Shown in pieces: positions 26,771 to 39,345 of a stretch of 64,000 nt of DNA. How positions within the stretch are numbered: the first letter of the stretch is position 1; each line of letters begins with the position of its first letter. The position numbers and the translations under genes were made by a program. Under the pieces are notes generated by a model. It saw nothing but the letters and a program-made list of their open reading frames with translations. It was not told the origin of the DNA and did no database searches. Source of the stretch: Synaphobranchus kaupii (Eukaryota; Chordata; Actinopteri; Anguilliformes; Synaphobranchidae); assembly GCA_029718625.1 (NCBI GenBank), contig CM056376.1, positions 116,905,307 through 116,969,306 on the forward strand, written 5' to 3'.

Positions 26771-27564
26771 GGCCTCATTCACAAATATTTTCTTAAATTC
26801 TTCTTACTTATGTTCTTGATAAAACGTTCCTTCATGGAACATGCACAGACCTTAGACTGTGTGCATCTCCCAGGTGTGTCACATGATGAACGCCAGTTGT
26901 TCGCAATTGGATGCACTTGCCTGTTCATGTTGATTATCATAAGGAAACACCCTAGCAATCTCACAAAAGGCATGCAGACTTCAGGGTCTCCGTTCTCAGC
27001 AAACGTGTCTGTGCGGTCCCTAAAGACACGCTCTCTCCCCAGGCAAGGCACTGTTTGGCAAGTAATCCAAAAGAAGAAAATATGCCATTGCTTGGTGTTG
27101 GGTTTGGCATTGTGCTTGTAGGTCTTTACCATTATCAATCATAATCATCAATCAGTTTTTATCAATAAATGTACTATGTGTTCCCAACAAGGTGATTATC
27201 GTAAACTAAAACTAAGATGAAAGCTACGTGTGAAAAAACATTATCATTAACTGAAATTAAAATAAAAACGAGCAAACCCCGCTGTTAAACTAAAGTGGAA
27301 TTGAAAACCAAATAAAAATAAAAACTAGTGCAAATAATTAGATTATTCAGATATGTTAATTAATGTAGTTAAAATCAATAGCCTGTTTAATATTAATATA
27401 TTATAACGTTAATATCATAATTTTGTTGTCAATATGAGGTCTGTAACTACTTAAAATTACTTTGAATGAATAATAAAGCATTCTATACCTTTACGGCTGT
27501 TTCCAAACACATATATTTTTAAGTTAATCAATTGTGATCATATGCATGTTTTGTGAATGAGGCC
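26771..27564 (-). mobile_element. PIF/Harbinger-type element, deleted
   Basis: The left end reads GGCCTCATTCACAAA (26771) and the right end TTTGTGAATGAGGCC (27550-27564), an exact 15-bp inverted repeat. The left flank lacks the two extra G residues the right end has. The interior contains a minus-strand fragment of a HARBI1-like transposase (separate entry) and AT-rich sequence. A 3-bp target duplication cannot be read with confidence. Confidence 0.65.
26985..27105 (-). pseudogene. HARBI1-like (PIF/Harbinger) transposase N-terminal fragment
   Basis: Minus-strand translation of this interval contains LGRERVFRDRTDTFAENGD. It aligns with RRERVFRDQTDFFAQDDE of the better-preserved fragment at 34692-34883 and with the N-terminal region typical of fish HARBI1-like nucleases. 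Homology ends on both sides, the start region is degraded and no DDE catalytic domain follows. This is a relic inside the deleted Harbinger element. Confidence 0.6.
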
Positions 27565-27800
27565 CCTTGTTTTCTGTTGTACCACTGAATTATCCTGTTT
27601 TCCATAGAACACCTGTCCTAGACCAGCCTGAATTGCAGTATTTAAAGGGATAATTTGGAATTTTTGATGTCTTGCCATATTTTCAACTCACCCATGATGT
27701 TTTTCATTATAACATTTTCACGTCAGTCCAACCTATTTGCTTATACGCCACACATTGATAGACATGGATATTTTCATTTTTGAATAACTATTTTTCTGCC

Positions 27801-27820
27801 CCCCCCCCCCCCCCCCCCCC
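27801..27820. repeat. Poly-C tract
   Basis: An uninterrupted run of about 23 C residues at approximately 27798-27820. Length may be uncertain in the assembly. Confidence 0.85.
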
Positions 27821-27940
27821 ACAAATTTGGAATTGACTGCAGGGCCCCCCACACAAAGTATCCGAGCAGCTGAAGCATATACACTCCTTCAGTGCACTTT
27901 CTTGCGAGTTAGTACGAGCATACATACTACCTGGCTGGAC

Positions 27941-28353
27941 CCAGGTGAAAAAGAAGTATACTTTAGTGTAATAAAAATATACTTTTCCTTTTTGTACTTA
28001 ATTTTAAGTATGTTTAAAAACTTTAAAAAAGTGTCCTTCAAGTGGTCTCAAACACACCGTAATACTTGTTTCAAATGCACTGGTGACAATGAAATTGTAC
28101 TGCAAGTGTATTTAAGATACCAACAAATCATACTTTTTGGTAGTGCACTTAAATATGCTTAAGTACAAAAAAATAGTCCCATTTTAACATACAGACTTAA
28201 GTATACTAAAAATAGTCCTATTTTAATATACACACTGCACTTGAAATACGACTTAAGTTCTACTTTTGAACAACTTTAGTGCACTTAGTGTACTTAGCAG
28301 AAAGTACATAATTAGTACAGAAACGTATATTTCAAGTATCTTTTTTCACCTGG
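27941..28353. mobile_element. MITE with CCAGGTGAAAAA ends and AAGTATACTT-type internal palindromes
   Basis: The left end CCAGGTGAAAAAGAAGTATACTT is matched by the inverse of the right end CCAGGTGAAAAAAGATACTT. The interior is dense in short palindromic words such as aagtatact, ttaagtat, gtgcactt and tacttaag. The element is 413 bp and has no coding capacity. The superfamily cannot be assigned because the target duplication is not clear (ggac/ggaa flanks). Confidence 0.7.
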
Positions 28354-30401
28354 GGAACCTGCTATGTTTACATTATAAGGCCTAGCCTTAATGTTTTCTG
28401 AATTTTTTTTTGTGTGCCACTGCCAGGGTCACAACACCAGCTTCTAACCCAGGAACTAAATCTGCTTCTGGTCACAAGTCCAGTCCCTTAATGCCTCTAC
28501 TATGCTTCTCCTGGTACTACGCACATAAAATGTTCCTAGGTCCTGGCAGTGTTGTTGGCTTCTCTTGGAGAGTTTCTTGTGCAAACACTACTGTGAGAGA
28601 CTCTCCCCAGGACAGCAGATGTATGTGCAGGAGAAAAATCAAGCTTTCTTCTCCCTGTAGGCTTACAAACAGCCTACTCCCGATAATTTGCAGCTCCATT
28701 TTGTTGGATTAAACTTTTGGACATTTTTTTTTTTCACATTCTGAGCAGGAGACATTGCAGGAGAATTGTTTCCTGCATCCTAGCCACATGGCACTGATTT
28801 CAATCTGTGACATGCAGAAAGCCTTTTCAGCATTGTGTGCTTGTGATACAATAAACTTAGTAGTAGTACATAACTAGTGTTGTGTTCCTTGCATGTTGTG
28901 GACATAATTTTTGTATGTTTGTTGCATGTTTTGCATCCAACATGACTCCCTTTCTCCTCATTCAGGTTTGAATTGGGTGAGTATGAGTTAATTATCCAGT
29001 TTGCGACACCACCCTTTTATTTGCTCTTGCATTTATATCGTTCTAAGTTAGACAGTTCAGTGTAATAAGTTAGCCATAATATGGCTATATTATACTGTAC
29101 AGTATGTTATACTGCAATATAAAGCAAGCAGAATATAGTTAGCAAAGAAGTTTCTCAAATTTTCAAAGGCATATGTATTTTCAACAAACCTCAAAAGGTC
29201 AAAATACTTTGTCATTGGGGAGTAGTGGGTTGGAAAAAAGTAAAATGAGGAAAAATGTAAAAGGTCATTATGTCCAATGCTCAGATTCAGATGCAGTGGT
29301 CACAGGTCATTCAAGTGAGAAATATTTCTAAGAAGCTCTGACAGCACAGTACAACAATCAATCATTTAATTGCTAGAATTGTTATTATAAGGATTATAAC
29401 CACGGCCCCCTATAAATAATTGAGCACATAACCATTTTGGGCTCTTAGCCTGAATCTCAGCAGTTATCCTCTTGGTGTCCTGTGTCCAGCGTGGTAGGCT
29501 CCCCAGGTTCTGCAGTTGTTTTGCAATCAGCGCACACATGTGACTAATTGTAAAATTAGGTGTGTATTATGATTTATTCATCAGTGTTGAGGAAGTGAAA
29601 CATGCACAAACGTGTACAAACAATATTATGAACAATGACAATAAAACAATATCATACTGTGGTGTATTGCATACTGACCGATTTCATTTATTTTGTACAT
29701 CTTGCAACATGCCTTTAGACCACAGGACAAAGATTAACATGAACTGGTATTTAACCTTTTGGAGTGTAAATGCTAAAAAATAATGTACTCAGTGAGTGTT
29801 TATTAGTTTTTTTTTAAATATAAATTTGAATATCCATAATGTTAATCAATAATGATACAAGTATGTCTTTTTTTATTTTCTTTATTTTTCCTCTTCTCAC
29901 TTCAATGAATTTGTTACTCCAGGACGAAAACTTTGGCCTGTGCAGTGCATATGGCTGTTTGGAGCCGTTGGCAAGGTGATACAGAAGCCCTTTAAAAGGC
30001 TGCTGGTTGATGACTCGGCTCTGAGATCAATTGCATGTTGGAGAGACTCATCTTTCCCAAAGCAAAATTCACTCAGATGCTGACAGTCTGGGGAGCAGCA
30101 TTATGCACACAGCAGGTGGACCGTTCATTGAGATAATTCCCCTGTTTATGGAATATACTATATAGTGTATGTAGATGAGCCTTAGTAGGCCTTGCTGTTT
30201 TGCTAAGAAGACCCGTGCAACAATGGTAAAATAATTTCAAATCCCCACCTCAAAGTTTGAAAAACAGTTAATCTCAGGAAATAGTCAAATGTAGCACATA
30301 CACTATTGTACTGGAAAGATGAGACTGCCAAAAAACCCTAAGGGCTATGGCAGTAATGTTACCAAACTGTGGTTCCATTTGGTAATTTCTAATTTCACTT
30401 A
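28354..30401. other. Non-coding stretch, nothing recognised
   Basis: The plus-strand 100-codon frame at 28410-28712 has no recognisable motif. No element ends were found. Confidence 0.45.
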
Positions 30402-30409
30402 CTTCCAGG

Positions 30410-31462
30410 CAGGCCCGGTTCTAGACTGTTTTGATTGGGGGGGCATGAAGAGATGTTGGTGGGGCACAAAGGGGAACGAAGTAGCGGGGGTTCTGGGGGT
30501 CCTCCCCCATAAAATTTTGAGCCTTTTAAAACTTATTTCCTGCATTTCTACACAACCTCACACAGGGTATTTTCTAAAATAAAATGTTTAATTTATCGGA
30601 GAGAATCGCTGCGCATATAGCGGCCCTGGGCGAGTTGGAATCACGGTCGGGCTTGGAGGAGTCGCGCCCTGAATCAGGACGTGATAACCTCCGTCTACTA
30701 GTTGTGCAGCGGTGATTCTTTAGCGGTTGCTACACGGGGGGAATTGAATTAGAATAGGGGTTCAATTGAGGGGGGGGGAAATCTGAAACAAATTATATTA
30801 AAAAAAATTTAAAAAACGTAGGCTAGCCTACTTTAATCCATATCAAGAGCCGATGTAATGGCCTTCTCATGAGCAAGAATAACCAGGTTTTGCTTTCGTC
30901 CATGCAACATGGTATGGCGGATGGGGTTAAAGATGCAAGATAACTTGGAGAAATAACTTGTTGCAGATGAAACCGATAATATCCAATTTTCAAACGGTCA
31001 CATGCACATTTTCTCCTCTCTCTGAGATTACTGTTTTTGTACATGATCCCTGACAAAAATAAGCGCAATAAACAAAAACAACTAAAGTTAAACTAACATT
31101 TAGAACACTAATTTTCCTTGCCCTATGTGTGTGCAATCTGAGCCATCAGAGTTCATAGTTGTCATGGCAACACCCCTCCCCCTCGGCATGACACTGAGAC
31201 TCCGAGAGACACTGTGCAGCGGACGGGTCTGCTTCAGAGCTCTGTGTGTTTGTGCCTGAATACGACGAGAAGAGGGGGTGAGCAGTGGGAGACTTTGTAG
31301 GTTGCCCACCCAATCAGAAGTTAGAAACGGTACTGGTATTTTCTGTGCTATTTTCCCATTGGCTGAACAAAATTTATTTTTTTCTTAACTTTTGATTGGG
31401 TGGGCAAGACGCACGTTTGGGTGGGCTGAGCCCACCTCTGCCCATAGCTACCGCCGGCCTTG
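30410..31462. mobile_element. hAT-type DNA transposon, non-autonomous, with 8-bp target duplication
   Basis: The direct repeat CTTCCAGG occurs exactly at 30402-30409 and 31463-31470. It brackets imperfect inverted ends, CAGGCCCGGTTCTAG at the left and the inverse of CAAGGCCGGCGGTAG at the right. An 8-bp duplication with CAG-like ends is the hAT signature. The 1053-bp body begins with a G-rich segment and ends with 'gggtgggctgagccca'. No transposase frame is recognisable. Confidence 0.85.
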
Positions 31463-31470
31463 CTTCCAGG

Positions 31471-32706
31471 TCAGAGCAACAGAGTAGGATTGACACAGCT
31501 GTGAGAAACTACTGAAGAATGTGAAGCAGGATGTCTTCGGATGTTGAAGCAAGATCAATTTAGCTCCATACAGTCATCACAGTACAGTTAGTGCCGTAAA
31601 AAGTTTGCAAAACCTTTCATGAAAAGGTATTATATCAAATTATTTGAACACACACACACACCACAAATAGATGTAGGCCTATTATGTTTTCGCTTTTTTT
31701 GTCATATTTTCAAATACTGTCTGTGGTTTTCATTTGGACTATAAAGTCTGTTTCCTGGATCAATGTGAGGTGGACTGAATGCCGGAGGTGAAAAAATATG
31801 CAACAAAAAAAACACATTTTTAGCAGCCTGAGGTTTGGCACTGATTTGCTACCTCAGGCATTAAGTTATTAATCCATGCATGAACACTACTTTTGTGCTT
31901 GGGGGCAAAAATGTCTTTATCTCTCCGTGAAAGTTTTGAAAGAATATAGGAAGAAAGGTTCAGAGCTGTTTTAGCAAAGCTACTGGGATGTCCGAATGTG
32001 AACGGGGAGCTGTGAGGTATTCATGCTGTCCAGGCCATGCGACAGGGCGAGTACCTACTCCTGAGCTGGGGCTTGGCATTGTGTGGGCCAGGGTCTGCAA
32101 AGGGTGGCAAAGCCCTTTAATTAATAGGTTGAGCTTCTCTGACCTACAGTATCCCTTCTATATTCTCATCCTGAGCGAGGATTCCCCAGCCTGTCCTGCC
32201 ATATGTCACAGGCAGCTTGGGTATGAAAGTGCCTGCGTAAGGTAAGAGGCTGATCCCACTCTTTCTTTACAGGGGATTGGATGATGTTTGCTCTGGCAGC
32301 CCAATGCACCAACACAGACACTGATACAGACCAAATTTCCTGTCAGTTATCCTCACAAATACCAGCTCCATGCTGGCGCTAGCCATGCCGGTATTCCCCC
32401 ACTACCCACTGTTCAAATGTGTAATTAAGTTCATATATGACTATTATATTCTAAAACTTTAAAATTTGTAGTTTTATACAGTAGTATAAAATTTGTATTA
32501 GTATTAAAATTACTATAACTAACATTATTTTCTCCTTTGTACAGTACAAAATAAATGTTTATCAATTACCATTATTTTCACAGATGAATGTTTATGTATG
32601 TATGTTTATAGAATGAATAGCCACTGTCCATATTGTAACCTTGTGTGGGATTTCTAAAATCTGGAAACCCTGGCCAACATTAAATATGATTTGATTATTG
32701 TATTTA
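31471..32706. other. Non-coding stretch, nothing recognised
   Basis: A short CA run at about 31650-31661 is present. The plus frame at 31988-32245 shows no motif. No element ends were seen. Confidence 0.45.
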
Positions 32707-33342
32707 CAGTGCCCAGCAGAATTATTGGCAACCAAGGAAAATATGGGCAAAAAAGCTATAAAAAATCATTTATCATGATTTATCAGCCATGACCTTATAC
32801 TCAAAATGTGAGAAAAATCGAATCTTTAATTTATGCAAAATTATTCAAAGAAAAAAACTTTTTCAATTTTGGCAAAGCTAGAAATAGTTACAAATATAAC
32901 CTAATTGAAGTGTATTTCCAGTCATGTTTTATTTTTTAAGCACTACCAAGCTAACATGCATGCGGAACATTTATATCAGAGTGCATTTGAGTCCAATAGG
33001 GACCATATTATGTACTCTGTAAGAGTTGTTTTAACACTGAACATTTTACTGTGTGTATGGAGGAATGGCCTCAAATCCCTTGCTATGTGTTCTCCATCAT
33101 CCTCAAGGAGTGAGGATGCACAAAGGAGTACTAAATACAGGGATGCTAATAAATGTGACACACATCTTCTTCAAAATAAAATTTAAGATTTGTTTTTCCT
33201 CTCATCAATGGTATCACAGTTCACCAATATAATTTTCTAATTTTTCTGAGCATAGAAGACATTTCATGAACAATAAACAGAATTTAATCCTGCACTTTTT
33301 GCTCATATTAATTGGGGTTGCCAATAAATCTGGTGAGCACCG
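32707..33342 (+). mobile_element. Tc1/mariner-type MITE, 636 bp
   Basis: The left end CAGTGCCCAGCAGAATTATTGG follows TA (32705-32706). The inverse of the right end, CGGTGCTCACCAGATTTATTGG, precedes TA (33343-33344). The subterminal repeat extends to about 30 bp. An interior 'tgtatggaggaatggcctcaaatccc' block matches the Tc1 remnants near 19.21 and 56.70 kb and is the leftover of a transposase gene. Confidence 0.75.
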
Positions 33343-33344
33343 TA

Positions 33345-34212
33345 TTAGAATTTTTACTGAAAATCAATATCGTATCATTTTTGAAAAATATTGAAATATC
33401 TCAAAGGGTCACAGTCAGTCACTGCACAACTCTCAAAACTTGCCCAAAAAATATTCTCAAATTGTTTATAGCAACAGTATATGCATGAATCCGACATGCT
33501 AAAAGGCCTGCTTTCTTTAGGAAACCTAAAATGTATTTGTTTGTTTTTATGGCAAATGTTCCTCTTCACAACAACTTACAGGGCTAATATGGTGTGGTGC
33601 ACCAAATGTGTTGTATTTCAAAGTATATGAGCAGAGCAGCTAGAATTATAGTAAATAATAAAACAGTGTTCAAATAAAAACAAAGTGCCTAGCAATTATC
33701 CTTAATAGCAGTGTAATTGCATCTTACTATACTAAATATAAAGACAAGCAAGGTATCTGCATAGAAGGCAGCGCAAAATTTTCCTGTAAAATGTTGAATG
33801 GATTTCACAAAACCCCAAGTGTTTGAGCTGCCGTATTTCAAATGAAATAACTTTCACGTGGTGGCACATGTAGGCTGCTCATGTTTAAGAAAATGCTAGT
33901 TGGCTCTTGCACCCCTGGAGAGCCGTAAATGAAACAGTCATGGAGGGAGTCATAAACTACCCATAGAACAGTGTCCCTAGCCTCATGCCTGAGAATATGA
34001 TTATAGAGGAAGAAATGTAGCCGGTTTTTGGGGTTGAATTTCACAGAGCTACTCTCTATTAAACCCTACAGTGGGTGTTAAACGATATTGTTTTTAGAGA
34101 ATAATTTTGTAGTATTTATTTATTTGTTTATTTATTTTTGTGGTTGGTACTTTCATATCCAGGCAAGCTGTTCCACATAGCTGCAATTACTTTAATGGTG
34201 CAAGGGTCAACG
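33345..34212. other. Non-coding stretch, nothing recognised
   Basis: AT-rich; no supported coding or repeat signal. Confidence 0.45.
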
Positions 34213-34214
34213 TA

Positions 34215-34470
34215 CAGTGCAGTCTGATATGTGAAGTATTTGGACACCGACACAACGTTTGTTGTTTTGGCTCTATACTCCAGCACATTGGATCCGAAAT
34301 GAAACAAGGTGATGTTACAAAATGAGCTTAAAGTGCAGACTGTCAGCCTTAATTGGAGGGTACATGTATTTACATCCATATCAGGTGAATTACAGCCCTT
34401 TTTATACAAACAGAACAGAGTCAAAACAACAAAAATTGTGTCACTATCCAAATACTTACAGACTGCACTG
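34215..34470. mobile_element. Small Tc1/mariner-type MITE, 256 bp
   Basis: It is flanked by TA at 34213-34214 and 34471-34472. The inverted ends begin CAGTGCAGTCTG and are about 55 bp long ('aagtatttggacaccgacaca' against 'aagtatttggatagtgacaca'). The interior shares 'agtgcagactgtcag' and the following 40 bases with the rearranged element at 4571-5375. Confidence 0.85.
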
Positions 34471-34550
34471 TATGCGATGGACTCCGTGAATAGGACAAGC
34501 CAACCAGATAAAGAAAAGATATGCAACTTGACCCCATAACCTTGTGAAGC

Positions 34551-35021
34551 CAAGGGCCTCACTTATAAAAAAATAGTTATTGGACGTCATTTTTAACTTT
34601 CACGTAAGCATATTTCTTTAAATGGACGTAATCATTATTTATAAAATTTGCTGCGCTTGTTTAAAATAGCATACCTTTCCATCTATAAATCTCAAATGAA
34701 CTTCAGATGGAATGCATGTGAATGAGCTTTGTAACTGTGCCCTGGGGCTAACTGGTCACATACATTAATGGCTCTGGGGAACCGATAGCGGCTCGTGAGC
34801 CACTCATCATCTTGGGCAAAAAAGTCGGTCTGGTCCCTGAACACTCTCTCCCTGCGAAGCGCGTGGTTTGCCACGTCCTCCAATAAGGCTAGCGCAGCGA
34901 CGGTTCAGTGTTGTTTGCGTACAGTAGACTATTTAGAGGGTACATTAGCCTGTCTTTAATGAGCAGCACTTTGTGAATCATCATGAATCTCGTATTCACC
35001 ATGCCCCAATTTACATGTCAT
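34551..35021 (-). mobile_element. PIF/Harbinger-type relic
   Basis: The left end 'gggcctcacttataaa' (34551) resembles the GGGGCCTCAT-type terminus seen at 26771-27564. The right boundary is approximate: 'tttgtgaatcatcatg' and 'gtattcaccatgcccc' near 34970-35010 look like a decayed inverted end. A transposase N-terminal fragment is inside. Confidence 0.5.
34692..34883 (-). pseudogene. HARBI1-like (PIF/Harbinger) transposase N-terminal fragment
   Basis: The minus-strand frame begins MEDVANHALRRERVFRDQTD and continues FFAQDDEWLTSRYRFPRAI. This matches the characteristic N-terminus of fish HARBI1-like DDE nucleases. Homology fades after about 50 residues (INVCDQLAPGH) and the frame stops at 63 codons, far short of the roughly 350-400 residues of a full nuclease. 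The catalytic domain is missing, so this is a 5' gene fragment in a deleted element. Confidence 0.75.
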
Positions 35022-37075
35022 ACAATAATGGTATATAATGTAAGCAAGACTTAAAGCAAGACCTCAATAGAATTCAAGAATTCTAGTCTTCAATAATAAA
35101 AATAATCATAAGCATACTGACATAATCAGTTTCCTTTTAAATTTTTTCACTTAACTCATTTTGTAGGCTGATAACAACACCGATAATTCTCAACACCAAT
35201 AATACCAACCAGTGTGGCTCTCAAGCCTGCAATACTGCGGCCTAACCAGGAGGTAAGTGAAGTGCGTCAAGTGAAGACCTGACGTGGAGCTCCGACCGTT
35301 TCCACGGTCAAATGGAGTCACGTTGAAATTTTATAAATCACTACTTTGTCGTGAGTTTTGTGAGAGCTATGGCAGCCACCATGATCACAGTACACATTGC
35401 ATCCACTTTCATTTGTACATTTTATCCATGTTTTGGAATATATTCCCAGCATATATTCCCAGCATTTTATACTGTGATGTGTGGATTTCTTGTCAGTTGG
35501 TTAGTATTGGGGATGGAACTCCAGCTGAAGATCCACTGCTCACAAACAAAAAAGATCTGTGTATATGGGTGTGGACAGATTGTGTAACCTCATTTGAATG
35601 CTTGTACTTGTGTGTGTATTGTACAGTACATATATATGTGTGCTTGATTGTGCGTGTATTTGCATTTGCGTACTGCATTATGCCAGCATACGTGTGCTTG
35701 TGTTTATGTCTAAATGTGCGACTTACTACATATGCATATTGCGTCTGCATGAGTATGTATATGTGTGTATCTGTGCGTGTGTGGCTTGGCTGCAAAGGAG
35801 CAGGGTTAATTTAACACATACACCCTTTCCTTCTTGTAACAGCTACAGGCTCTGTTTGGCTCCTCTGTCCTAGCTCGGCTCCAGGTTGTTTGCTCGGATG
35901 AAACAGTCTGCTTTAGATCTGAGGATAGCGTTAAATAGGATAGGGTTAAAATGAAAGGTGAAAGCTGAGAGATACTTACATGGTCTCTGCGGTTCTGCAC
36001 CAGCCCCTTTTGAAGTCCAGGCGGTGTCTGTTTTGGATTTTGTGTTTTTTTTTCCTTCTACAATCGCAGCCTCATCTGCATTTCATTTATCATGGGGGCA
36101 GAGGTTAGGAGGACAGTTTTATCCATATGTTAACATTTATACCACATTTTCCCTTTGATACTGCGCGACAGGTGGGCCAGCTATATCATGTCACCAGAGA
36201 TACTGTCATAAAACAGGCCTGTGCTTCGGGCCAGATGCCCAGATCTGACAGCTCTGGTTCTGTCTGAGGCTTGAAGGAACACAGTTGTGAAAAAGCCAAC
36301 ACTGTCCAACACCACACATCCAGAACCCCCCACATACCCTGACCCTGACAGTCATAATGGACATGTAGTCACCCTCCTATGTGTCAGTATGAATCAACTA
36401 TCTAAATTATGGTTCTCACTAGATGTTTGAAGTTGAGTATCATGTTCAAGGTGCATGATGTGTCCGCAACTCACTGCAAAAATATTTTCCAGGCTCTGAT
36501 GAAAACATTATTTTATTAGCACTTATTTCAGTGACCAATCAACATATTGAGAGTAATGTGAAAAATAGTATAGAAATTCCTTTTCTCTGTTAATGATTAA
36601 AACATTCAGGAACTTTCAACTTTCAGTAAACTATTGAAATTTGGTCTATTTTATATTATGGACAATTTATTTTGGTTTCTGCCAGGGCTGAGAAAAGACT
36701 GATTATATAAACAGAACCATTACATTCATTTCCAGACAGGGGTAGTGACTAATGCATACAGTGTACACAAAGTAAAGTTATCCTTTATTTGACTTCTCTG
36801 TCCCCTCAGATTTTGTTTATACTGTTTTATTGTATTGAATAATGTGAATGTAGCATGCAAGAGCTGTGAAAATGTCCCTGGGGTGATAGTTAATAGCACA
36901 TTTCTCCTGACAGTTTTCATGTGAAGGGGAACCTTTCCAAGCATCTGACTGGGGGGGCTGAGTGAGGGATGCTTGTCTCTTCTGATAGGCATGGCTGCCT
37001 TTTCACCAAATTTATCCCAAGGTAACAATACTTATAGTTACCTCATAATTGAGCCTCATCTTCACAACTGGCACT
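35022..37075. other. Non-coding stretch with a TGTG-rich segment
   Basis: Between about 35600 and 35790 the plus strand is rich in TGTGTG/TATGTG words. This creates Cys/Val/Tyr-rich reading frames (for example 35284-35814) with no protein resemblance. No element ends were found. Confidence 0.45.
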
Positions 37076-37132
37076 GTAATAATAATAATTATTTTTATTA
37101 TTATCATTATTATTATAATCAATAATAATAAT
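37076..37132. repeat. AAT/ATT microsatellite-like tract
   Basis: Runs of AAT on one side and ATT on the other ('aataataataatta...ttattattatcattattatt...aataataataattg') form a simple-sequence, partly self-complementary tract. Confidence 0.75.
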
Positions 37133-38835
37133 TGATTTCCAAAATAAACTATTTACTGTAAATTTATCAATTCTATTCTTTAAAGAACTCAACATTTCTC
37201 AGTATCGCCAAAGTTCCTGGGAAGTGTAAATGCACACAGGTCACATTGCTCATGTGCTCATGCTAAACAGGCCATTGAGCCTGAGATGCCAGTATCTGAC
37301 GGTCAATTTGCAGGGAAGGGAAGGATGCATACACTGATATCAACTTTTTATCCATTAAATTGAAATCCATTTGTTTGTCCAAGGGTTCATGTAAAAAAAC
37401 AAAAGGTTCTATTTTTTTTAAATGAACCATTTCTATACTTTTGTTAGGTTGAAGATTATATCCAGGTTCATAGACAATTATGTTTTATTGGAATTTTTAC
37501 AAAATCAACACATGGCAAGACCTTAAACAAAGAAATGGCAGGATGTGGGTATAATTAAAATTATGTGTACCTTTACAAAATGATGAACTTTAAATCATTA
37601 AAACACTGACTGTGTTATAAGCCCCAGTGGATGCTTTGTGACCAGGCTAGCTAGACGGAGTGGCTTAGTTAGATTGCTGGCTATTTCAGAGTTCATGATT
37701 ACATTACCACTGGGATTACATTAATTCCACAGGTGGACTTTTATGATGAGGTTTTATTTCTGGAAGGCCCTTGCTTGTAGCTCACCAGGGAGCGACCAGG
37801 CTCTCACACTACAGATTTGTAGTCGTTATGATCTAATGAATCACTTTTGGCCCATATTTAGTTGTAGCTTTGGTCTAATGGCACCTACAGACAAAATGTG
37901 CGGAATGTGTCCATTACCCAGTCGGATCTGCTGTAAATGATGATGAGGGCTGAGTCAGCCATGCTAATTCTGGGAATGAATGTGGCCTGGCACGGTCCAG
38001 GTGTTTCCATTACACCTTCCCACAAACAAAACACAGATGCATCATTAAAGATACGATTGGTTTAATGCACTATAAACATAGGCGAATTTGGCAGAAATAG
38101 TCAAAAACATATTTTTGTTTGTTTTGTAATTTCATTTAGAGGACGATCCTGGAGTCTGTGAACAATTGTAAACAGCCCATGACATAAATAATATATACGT
38201 GTCTCGCGCAAGCAGTACTGAGGACAATCTACTCTAACACACTGAAGTGGACAACATGCTCTCGTAATAAAGCCAAAACACATCTATGTTTGTGCAAGAT
38301 GCATTGATAGTGAATTGATAATTAATGGCTCATTTTAGGTGTAATTTTTGGCTTCACAGAGGTGGCCAACCTGGGACAGAAGGGATGAAAACAGTGAGAG
38401 AGGACGCTAAGGGGAGAGATAAACGAGAGATTATGAGCAGATCCTGATTTAGAAGGCAATGAGGGAAGGGTGTACATCTTGGTGCTTATTGGTGTTGAAA
38501 ACTGAAAGACTTACACCACTGCATATAAAATTAGTTGGGCATAATATATCGCTGGAGAGAAACAGGCCGTGATTACAGTCATTATTCCTCCCCCCCATGA
38601 TGCTTACACAAGAATACATTTTTTATTTCTTTATTTTTGTCTTTTTTTTCTTCCATATGTTCTAGTTTAATGATTTTTTTGCCCAGCATCACGCCCCCCA
38701 CACACACACACATAGGAGGTCATCTTTATTATGATACAGTCATTAAACCTTTGAACATTTATGTAGATGACCCCCACCAGCCCCAATGGAGCCTTAACCC
38801 CCCCCCCCCCGCCCACTTCACACTTACAAAACAAA
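37133..38835. other. Non-coding stretch, nothing recognised
   Basis: No supported coding or mobile element signal. A C-rich stretch (about 38800-38811) precedes the minisatellite. Confidence 0.45.
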
Positions 38836-39145
38836 CATGACCCCCCCTCCCAAACCTACTCACCCCACAAGTAACGTGGAAAAACATGACCCCCCCCCTC
38901 CCAAACCTACTCACCCCACAAGTAACATGGAAAAACATGACCCCCCCCTCCCAAACCTACTCACCCCACAAGTAACATGGAAAAACATGACCCCCCCCTC
39001 CCAAACCTACTCACCCCACAAGTAACATGGAAAAACATGACCCCCCCCCTCCCAAACCTACTCACCCCACAAGTAACATAGAAAAACATGACCCCCCCCC
39101 CCTCCCAAACCTACTCACCCCACAAGTAACATGGAAAAACATGAC
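38836..39145. repeat. C-rich minisatellite, about 50-bp unit, six copies
   Basis: The unit begins CATGACCCCCCC and continues with 'ctcccaaacctactcacc' and 'ccacaagtaacatggaaaaa'. Unit starts fall at 38836, 38885, 38936, 38986, 39036 and 39087, and a last partial unit starts at 39140. Unit length varies (49-53 bp) almost only through the C-run (7 to 11 C). One copy has an ATAG variant near 39080. Pro/Thr-rich reading frames across it are artefacts. Confidence 0.95.
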
Positions 39146-39169
39146 AGTGTTAATAACAAGATAGTTAAG

Positions 39170-39345
39170 GAGAGGAAGAAAATAATAACAATAATGATAG
39201 TAAAGATAATAACAATAATAATAACAACAACAATAGTAACAAAGTTAAAATAAAAAATAATAAAATAAATAATAAATTAATTAATAAATAAATAAAATAA
39301 ATTTTAAATAATAAAATAAATATAAATATATGCAGAAAAAAAACG
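39170..39345. repeat. A-rich simple sequence (AAT/AAC/AAATA mix)
   Basis: Low-complexity tract of aataataac, aataaaataaat and similar units, immediately after the minisatellite. The Leu-rich minus-strand frame (39165-39488) is an artefact of it. Confidence 0.85.

Noticed and set aside
34128..34562. 144-codon minus-strand frame
   Set aside because: It spans the whole 256-bp MITE at 34215-34470, so the frame is built from repeat sequence.
35284..35814. 176-codon Cys/Tyr/Val-rich plus-strand frame
   Set aside because: The second half translates a TGTG/TATG-rich low-complexity segment; the first half has no homology I can see.
38837..39025. Pro/Thr-rich repeat protein frame
   Set aside because: It is produced entirely by the 50-bp C-rich minisatellite and is broken where the C-run length changes.
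38836..39145. CRISPR-like array (also considered at 51691-51984)
   Set aside because: These are head-to-tail tandem repeats without unique spacers, in a vertebrate genome.
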